Below are positions 58,401 to 64,000 of a stretch of DNA of 64,000 nt, in pieces (positions within the stretch are counted from its first letter, which is position 1; every line of letters begins with the position of its first letter). The notes under the pieces were generated by a model that saw nothing but the letters and a program-made list of their open reading frames with translations, ran no database searches and had not been told where the DNA came from. The stretch is from NCBI GenBank assembly GCA_963965975.1, contig OZ014423.1, positions 3,286,001 to 3,350,000 of the forward strand. Direction: 5' to 3'. The DNA is from Xestospongia bergquistia (lineage: Eukaryota; Porifera; Demospongiae; Haplosclerida; Petrosiidae). Both the position numbers and the translations under genes were made by a program.

Positions 58401-59190
58401 AAAAAGCCTGTAAAAACACGTGACTTGCTACATTATACTAAATATACTGGTTACCAAAGTGTATATATTATATAGACAAGGACAGGTAAGATATTATGTT
58501 TTAAAATGACTTATTACAGGCTTAGTTAAGGTAATAAATGCACTAAAACTAAGAGCTAAATCTAACTGAATTTAAAAGTCAAGCTAGATATACTAACATA
58601 CATGAGTACTGCTACTCTGACCATATTTGTTACTACTGTCTTTCCCTTTTGTTGCAGTGAGGAACATCATTATCAAACAAGCTGATACTGATACAAAAGT
58701 AGACGCAATGGGGGTAAATAGGCTTGTAGTAAATAAAACACGTGACTAATATTATTCAGACTTGCTACATTGTGCTAAATATACTGATTACTAAAGTCTA
58801 TATATTACAGAGAAAAGACTAGTGAGATATTTTTGACTTATCACAGGGTTAGTTCAGATAACAGATGCACTAAAAGTACTGAATTTAAAACTTAAGTTGG
58901 GCAAGCTAGATATACACACACACGTGGAGTACTGCTACTCTGACCATATTTGACTACTGTCTTTCCCTTTTGTTGTAGCGACGAACATCACTGTCAAATG
59001 ACTCGTCTGTATGGAATCCAGTTCCTTCTTCTGTCTTGCTAAACAGCCCTGCAGAAGTAAAGTCGAGACACACGGTTGCTAAAATGAAGGAATGGCATTT
59101 AAATTTATTAATTTCTAGTACAAATTTGGTGCCAGTAGTCTTGCTAAACAGCCCTGCAGAAGTAAAATGCTGACACACTGTAGAAATGTG

Positions 59191-59338
59191 GCACCACTAT
59201 TGTGAACTGAGAATGTTCAGTTGATGATGGATATTGCGCCATGATAATAACAACTATATACCTCCGTATATCTTATCTATAGTACACAATGAACATTGTC
59301 TGTCTGAATATACGTTTATTAATCAGTTGTAGAGAACT
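59191..59338. other. Transition from the array to single-copy DNA
   Basis: The array modules end near 59,190. The following bases show no repeat or gene that I can recognise. Confidence 0.5.
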
Positions 59339-59398
59339 AGGGGGCAGGGGGATGGAGCCCCCCACTTTTGAAATGGGGGGGGGGGGCTCTGCCCCCTT
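59339..59398. repeat. GC-rich palindrome with long G and C runs
   Basis: In strongly AT-rich surroundings, 'agggggcaggggg' and 'gagcccccc' are followed after 'acttttgaaat' by 12 G residues and 'ctctgccccct'. Outer arms GGGGGCAG/CTGCCCCC and inner arms AGCCCCCC/GGGGGGCT can pair in a hairpin of about 58 bp. The G runs also suit a quadruplex. Confidence 0.85.
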
Positions 59399-59399
59399 A

Positions 59400-60278
59400 C
59401 TGTTTGATTTTTGACTGTGTGATATACAAGTATGCATGATGAATTCCACTCCTCAGTAACAAACTGGGTGAAAAATAATTTGATTATTCAAACAATCAAC
59501 CACCTGTATATGAATCAATGACATTCACGAATTGGTATGCTAAAGTTAATTGCTCAAAGAAGCTAAGTGTGAAAATAATCGTTTCACCAAAGTGTCTGGA
59601 GTGATCAAAGCTTTTGGTACAAATATGAGTACTTATAGAGGAAAGGTCAACTGTGTTGTCACTACTGCTAAGGTATAATAATATTATTAAAGGTGCATAT
59701 TGTCACATTTGAATGCAGCTTAACAACAAATTATACTATTATGAAATCGCGAATGCCAAGGTTTAGTTGGAGTCCATATAAATGGAGACAATGATTTAAC
59801 TGACATATTAGACAAGATGAGAAAAAGAGTGAGTGAGCTAGAGTGAGTGCATGAGAGAGGAGGAAAGAGCTTTAGTATGTAAGATACTGTCTTATAAAGT
59901 CTCAGTATATTGAATTAAAGAATACTTAATAGAGCAGTTTACAACAAATACTATCGAATCAGCCACAGTCCCATTCTAGTAAACAACAACAGCACAACGT
60001 CTTGTAATGGTGGCTTTCAAAAAGCCATTTAGTAGAGCAGAGCAGGAGTAATTTTGCTGCAATCGCAGTTAACATTAAGGGTGTCTGTTGTTTCCTTTAC
60101 AGGAAACACATTAAAAGAGGTAAAACAAATTTTAATTTCTCTGATATAAAGTACATTATATGCGTTATCTAATATAAAGTGCTGATGATGAGTGATTTGG
60201 TATGGTAGTCCTCCTCCCAGTAGGTCAAGGCACTGCAATTCTTTGGGTACTTGTTCTTCCTAGCATAGTTGAGTACAA
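59400..60278. other. Single-copy AT-rich DNA, no supported gene
   Basis: A minus-strand 70-codon frame at 60,029-60,238 has no recognisable domain. Purine-rich 'gagtgagtgagctagagtga' at about 59,830. The rest is unremarkable. Confidence 0.4.
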
Positions 60279-60486
60279 TCAAACTTGATAAAATTCATGA
60301 GAGGAGTAGTTTCGAAAACCAGCTACAGTACAAAGATATGCAAGTGCATATATTACAAAAAATAATGGATTATTAGGGCAATAAGCTGATAATAAAACAC
60401 ACACCAGAAGTGTCCAAGAAAAAAAGTACAAGAAGATGCCAGTAACAAAGATCTTATAATATCCTGTCCACACATTAACTATCTGT
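60279..60486 (-). CDS. Possible last exon of an unrecognised membrane protein
   Basis: On the minus strand a good acceptor (pyrimidine-rich 'ttctcattatctag') precedes 208 nt that stay open to TGA at 60,279. The product has a hydrophobic segment FVTGIFLYFFSWTLLVCVLL, a short polar turn with SAYCPNN, a second hydrophobic segment PLFFVIYALAYLCTVAG, and a polar tail FRNYSSHEFYQV. Two transmembrane helices at the C-terminus are likely. I do not recognise the family. Further exons upstream (higher coordinates) were not identified: the minus-strand frame at 60,771-60,995 has no obvious link. It is one of the few candidates for a host gene in the window. Confidence 0.35.
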
Positions 60487-60509
60487 CTAGATAATGAGAA
60501 CAAAGAAAA

Positions 60510-61114
60510 CTCATAAAATATTCATTATTTAAAAGTAGTATTACTGGCACTATTTGATGTCTGAGTTTGCTGTACATAGTATATCCAAAATATCTTTATA
60601 ATATAATGTAGTGATACATTAGAACATCCCAGACAATTACAAAAATAGATGACTGTGAAGACAAATGACAGAAATGACTAAAGAATCTTGACTTATGACT
60701 TGTTATTTCTCAAATGTTATACTTGAAAACAGAGAAACCTAAAAATATAAAATTCTATTTATCAACTCTTCTAATTCCCAATTGTAACAATGACCTGATA
60801 TGAACATAACAGACTATACACTTTAGATATATGAAGTACTTCACAGCAATACTTGGGATAAATCTGATATTCAACAGTATAATTACCACTAGTTATATGT
60901 ACAGATTGCAATTGCAAATTTATTTTTACTGAAAATAAGCGTAACCAATTGCTTTTACTAATTCTAGCTATATCACCTTCACTTTCGTAATACATTAGTA
61001 ATTAATAGTATTATATGTAGATATTTTTCATAACTATGCAACCTGTATACACTGTATTTAAAATTAAATCAATTTGCAATAAATTATCTTTTACAGTTTT
61101 GTTACATAATTTAT
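60510..61114. other. AT-rich stretch, nothing recognised
   Basis: No repeat or splice-supported coding sequence seen on either strand. Confidence 0.4.
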
Positions 61115-61122
61115 ATGTATAG

Positions 61123-61604
61123 CAGGCATGGGGTCAAATACATTGAATAGTATTTAAATACAAATACAAATACTCTCAAAACATGAAATACAATATACAA
61201 ATACAAATACTTTTAGCGGGAATGTATTTCAAATACAAATACAAATACTTTGAAAAGTATTTAAATGCTTTCCAAATACTTCTTTATACTATCCCAGCAG
61301 GAAAATCCCCATTATTTGCTTTACATATAATGAACTAATCATTACAAATTATTGATAATCTCTTCAAATGTTTTGTCAGTTAGGCAACATTGATCAGGAC
61401 AGGAAAAACTTTTCCTGCTATGCTGAATAGTCTTTCCACAGAAACAAACAATTTAAAAAGGAGTATTTAAAGATTTCATGAAGTATTTCAAATACAAATA
61501 CAAATACTTCCTGTTTCAAAATTTCAAAATACAAATACAAATACTCAAAAAAAGTATTTAAATACAGCTAAATACAAATACTCATATATTTGACCCCAAG
61601 CCTG
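61123..61604. mobile_element. hAT-type MITE, 482 bp, with 8-bp target duplication
   Basis: The ends are inverted repeats CAGGCATGGGGTCAAATA and, at the right, TATTTGACCCCAAGCCTG. The 8-bp phrase ATGTATAG flanks both sides exactly (61,115-61,122 and 61,605-61,612), as expected for hAT elements. The interior is packed with 'aaatacaaatac' direct and inverted repeats on both flanks of a short unique centre. There is no transposase, so it is non-autonomous. Confidence 0.9.
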
Positions 61605-61612
61605 ATGTATAG

Positions 61613-62640
61613 TATATAATAATGGATCACATATGATCTGTTTTGTAATAATGAACCACTTCTGTCAACCTGTTTCTATATGTGATACAACTATTTGAGA
61701 CTCATGCAAGATATTTGTGTGTAATTTAGTCTATCTTTAAATCTATAACCACATTTTCTTTGAATCATTTAAGTGTTAATTAAGTGTGTGTAAGCCTGCC
61801 TCATTCCTGATTTCTGTAATAGTTCTTATCTTTGTTCATTGTCCTTCCATTTAGTTTGATCTTTGTTCTTTATTCAATTTCAGATAAATACCTGATTTTG
61901 TTTGTTCCTGACTGTATCAATTTCGTTTAAATACAACTTCTACTTAAACTTAGTTGTGACGAGAACAGAGCTGCATATTCAACTGCAGCCTTGCCATAGA
62001 ACTATACAAAAACTTTCAACAGTTGCTAGTGACACTGATAGTCTAAAAGGCTATATAGAAAAGATTCTCCATATTTTCAAATGTAATGTCAAAGTTTATG
62101 TCACAAAGAGTGTGACATAATTCTTTTACAACTTACTAAAGTGTATTGTATAGGCTTATTTAACTAAACTCACCATTGCCACTTTCTTATTTGTAGAAGT
62201 TATTTTTTCAAGAGATTAGAAGTATTTGATAAGGTGCTATTTTTGCACATTACGAACGTTTTAGCGCTATATTCAATATTGTCCAGTAAAAATGGTACTT
62301 TTATTTGGCTAATGGTTGATTAAGGCATTACAAACATTTGTTGATCATTTGTCTTTTGTGCATATTGCTAAAAATAGAGAAAAGGGAGCTTCATTACTGT
62401 ATTGTCAAAATAACTTAAATCCCAACTTATGTATTGTTAGTGCTCATCAATAGACCTGATTTAATAACATTATTTAATATATTTGGGTTGATGTAGCCAG
62501 CACTTTACCATGACTGTTTGATTTTATAGAGATAAGGTGAGCTTGTATTCACTTCTTAACTTTTTTCTGGAGCAGAAGAAATTCCTCCCATGGGATTTCC
62601 ATGTGATCCTGTAATGTGTTTTAATGCTTAGTGATTTTTT
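61613..62640. other. AT-rich stretch, nothing recognised
   Basis: A 72-codon plus-strand frame at 61,902-62,120 lacks any recognisable domain. No repeat is evident. Confidence 0.4.
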
Positions 62641-62649
62641 TGTTAGTAG

Positions 62650-62975
62650 GTATATTGTGTAGTGGTTGCTAGTCGATAAACTGTAGACGTTGTTAGTAGA
62701 TAGACTATAGAGGTTGCTAGTAAGTAGGCTACATTGTAGAGGTTGCTAGTAGATAGACTGTATAGGCTGCTAGTGGTTATGTATACATTGCCTGCAGAAG
62801 TCTCTTGTAAGTAGATTGTAGTGGTTGCTAGTAGAAAATTTGTTGAGGCTTTTAGTAGAAAGACTGTAGAAGTTGCTAGTAGGTAGGTTTATAAAGGCAA
62901 GTAGTAGATAGACTTTAGAAACTGCTATAGTAGATGGACTGTAGAGGTTGCCAGTAGATAGATTGTAAATGTAGA
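62650..62975 (+). repeat. Minisatellite of about 24-30-bp units
   Basis: Repeated 'gttgctagtagatagactgt' with 'agag' or 'atag' linkers, about 12 degenerate units. The long minus-strand frame here (62,770-63,123) is the translation of this repeat (repeated LPTSN/LSTGN-like residues) and is not called a gene. Confidence 0.8.
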
Positions 62976-62979
62976 GGAA

Positions 62980-64000
62980 CCATAAGCTTAGACGTTGATT
63001 CAGGAAAGTTAGAAAGAAATGTGGTTGTAAAATCCACAGTGGCCATAATATTTGTGCCAATAGCGGCAATACTGTGTTCATGATATTTGATATACACATA
63101 CAATACAGGTAGAAGGTACACATATCTTATTGTCTTGTAATTTTTATGTTTTACTGAAGAATGAAGTGTTCTGATATAATTACATTTTCTTAACTACAGT
63201 AATTGATTAATAAATGTATAGGGTTGATTTTGCTAAAGATAAATGTCTTCATGATTTTGGTATAAAATTAAATCAGGAGATAACATAAATTGTCGGAGTC
63301 CTGGTTGCAGTAAAACTAGAGTATAGAGACAAAAAATGTTACTCCAGAAAAAAAATTTGAGAGAGAATCAATTCTTTGAAGGAATTAAGAATGTTGAGTG
63401 TTGGGGGAATTATCAAATAGATATTTTTTGAAAGTGTAGTCTAGTAAGAATAATACTATAATATATATCATTCCACCTGGCATGTTTGCATCTTATAACT
63501 AGGTAGTACTAAATTTGCTTTGAATTATTTTTATGTACATACACATGTATTGCATATGTTAGCTTTGCATCATATTCTGCAACAATTTGTAATCTTGTGA
63601 AGACTTTGACAAGTACTATCTAGAAAGGCCATCTTCAATTGTAAAGATTATTTGGGATGGTGCTATTGGAATTGGGTAATTGACTTTGAACACACAAAGA
63701 CCATAGCTGATCAAATATACATGAAAAGCACATACTTCTGCTATGAAAAACTTTCAAAATTAACTTAAATTAGGTGGCACAAATTCATTCATTTTAAAGG
63801 ACTTTAAGATAAATTTTAAAATAATATATTTATGTACATAAAGATTCCAGGAGCTACACGAGTGACATCTCAACTTCAATTATATGTATAGCTTTCTTAG
63901 AAATAGGCACATTAAAGAGATGTTTACATGGAGATAAAATAAATTTGTCTATACCAGCTGTAAGACAAATGCTCTATATTAAGGGTACTACCCTCTCCTC
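62980..64000. other. AT-rich single-copy DNA to the window end, no gene recognised
   Basis: No coding stretch, RNA gene or repeat could be supported. 'catacacatgtattgcatatg' and similar short AT-rich phrases occur only once. Confidence 0.4.

Larger units (their letters stand above)
44430..59190. repeat. Complex tandem array of 240-420-bp modules, about 14.8 kb
   Basis: The core module reads 'aaagctcattgaatttaaag', 'tatactaacacac', 'ctgtatttacttgccc', 'gggctatagcgaggaacatt', 'cttggatttactgcagagaa', 'ctgtcaaatgatttggctg', 'ccagttccttcttctgtctt', 'ctaaacagccctgcagaa', 'ggttgctaaaacgaagtaa'. Longer versions add 'gatttctagtacaaacc', 'ttacaagctgatactgatac', 'attcagacttgctacattg' and 'atgacttattacaggcttag'. 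Anchors at 48,581, 48,862 and 49,141 give 280-281 bp; other gaps are 236 and about 420 bp. No frame is conserved between copies, so the many short open frames are not genes. Confidence 0.9.

Noticed and set aside
44555-59178. Many 60-90-codon open frames in the modular array
   Set aside because: Copies of the same module are open in different frames and on different strands, so no protein is conserved.
62770-63123. 117-codon minus-strand frame
   Set aside because: Most of it is the translated minisatellite, and the N-terminal part shows no domain.

Overview
The window is AT-rich eukaryotic DNA made almost entirely of satellite arrays and DNA transposons. It shows no prokaryotic gene organisation, no rRNA and no tRNA that I can recognise. 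The transposon families (pogo with a PHD finger, piggyBac, a hAT-type MITE, a RecQ-helicase-bearing TIR element, and an element whose transposase carries a DNCSGQNKNN motif) and the very short GT-AG introns (47-88 bp in the best gene) suggest an early-branching marine invertebrate, most likely a sponge or cnidarian. That placement is inference, not proof.

Layout. 1-16,336: about 114 head-to-tail copies of a 143-bp satellite with local higher-order repeats. 16,339-21,077: a pogo-type transposon inserted at a TA inside one satellite monomer, carrying a decayed transposase gene with a triplicated 90-nt exon and a terminal PHD-finger exon. 21,078-24,280: satellite again, cut by a 794-bp TIR element at 21,379-22,172, with an inverted block at about 22,335-24,090. 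24,880-27,020: relics of two piggyBac transposases. 27,020-30,265: microsatellites, a decayed permuted-papain-like peptidase gene on the minus strand and a degenerate TTTAGGG-like tract. 30,269-33,819: a complete-looking transposon with perfect 40-bp terminal inverted repeats and an uninterrupted nine-exon gene on the minus strand. 33,820-35,900: low-complexity and duplicated non-coding DNA. 35,914-40,007: a tandem array of 120-170-bp units bounded by 37-bp inverted repeats and holding two deletion derivatives of a RecQ-helicase element. 40,140-59,200: a second complex array (modules of about 240-420 bp), interrupted at 41,346-44,420 by a damaged copy of the 794-bp element with a piggyBac element inside it, and at 47.2, 51.4 and 55.3 kb by RecQ-element copies. 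59,200-64,000: mostly single-copy DNA with a GC-rich palindrome, a possible last exon of a membrane protein, a hAT-type MITE with 8-bp target duplication and a short minisatellite.

No group of host genes works together here. The informative biology is the transposon history: nested insertions with readable target duplications, amplification of insertions together with the arrays that contain them, and one element (30.3-33.8 kb) whose gene and ends look intact enough to have been active recently. Everything was read by eye, so family names rest on motifs and not on database searches.
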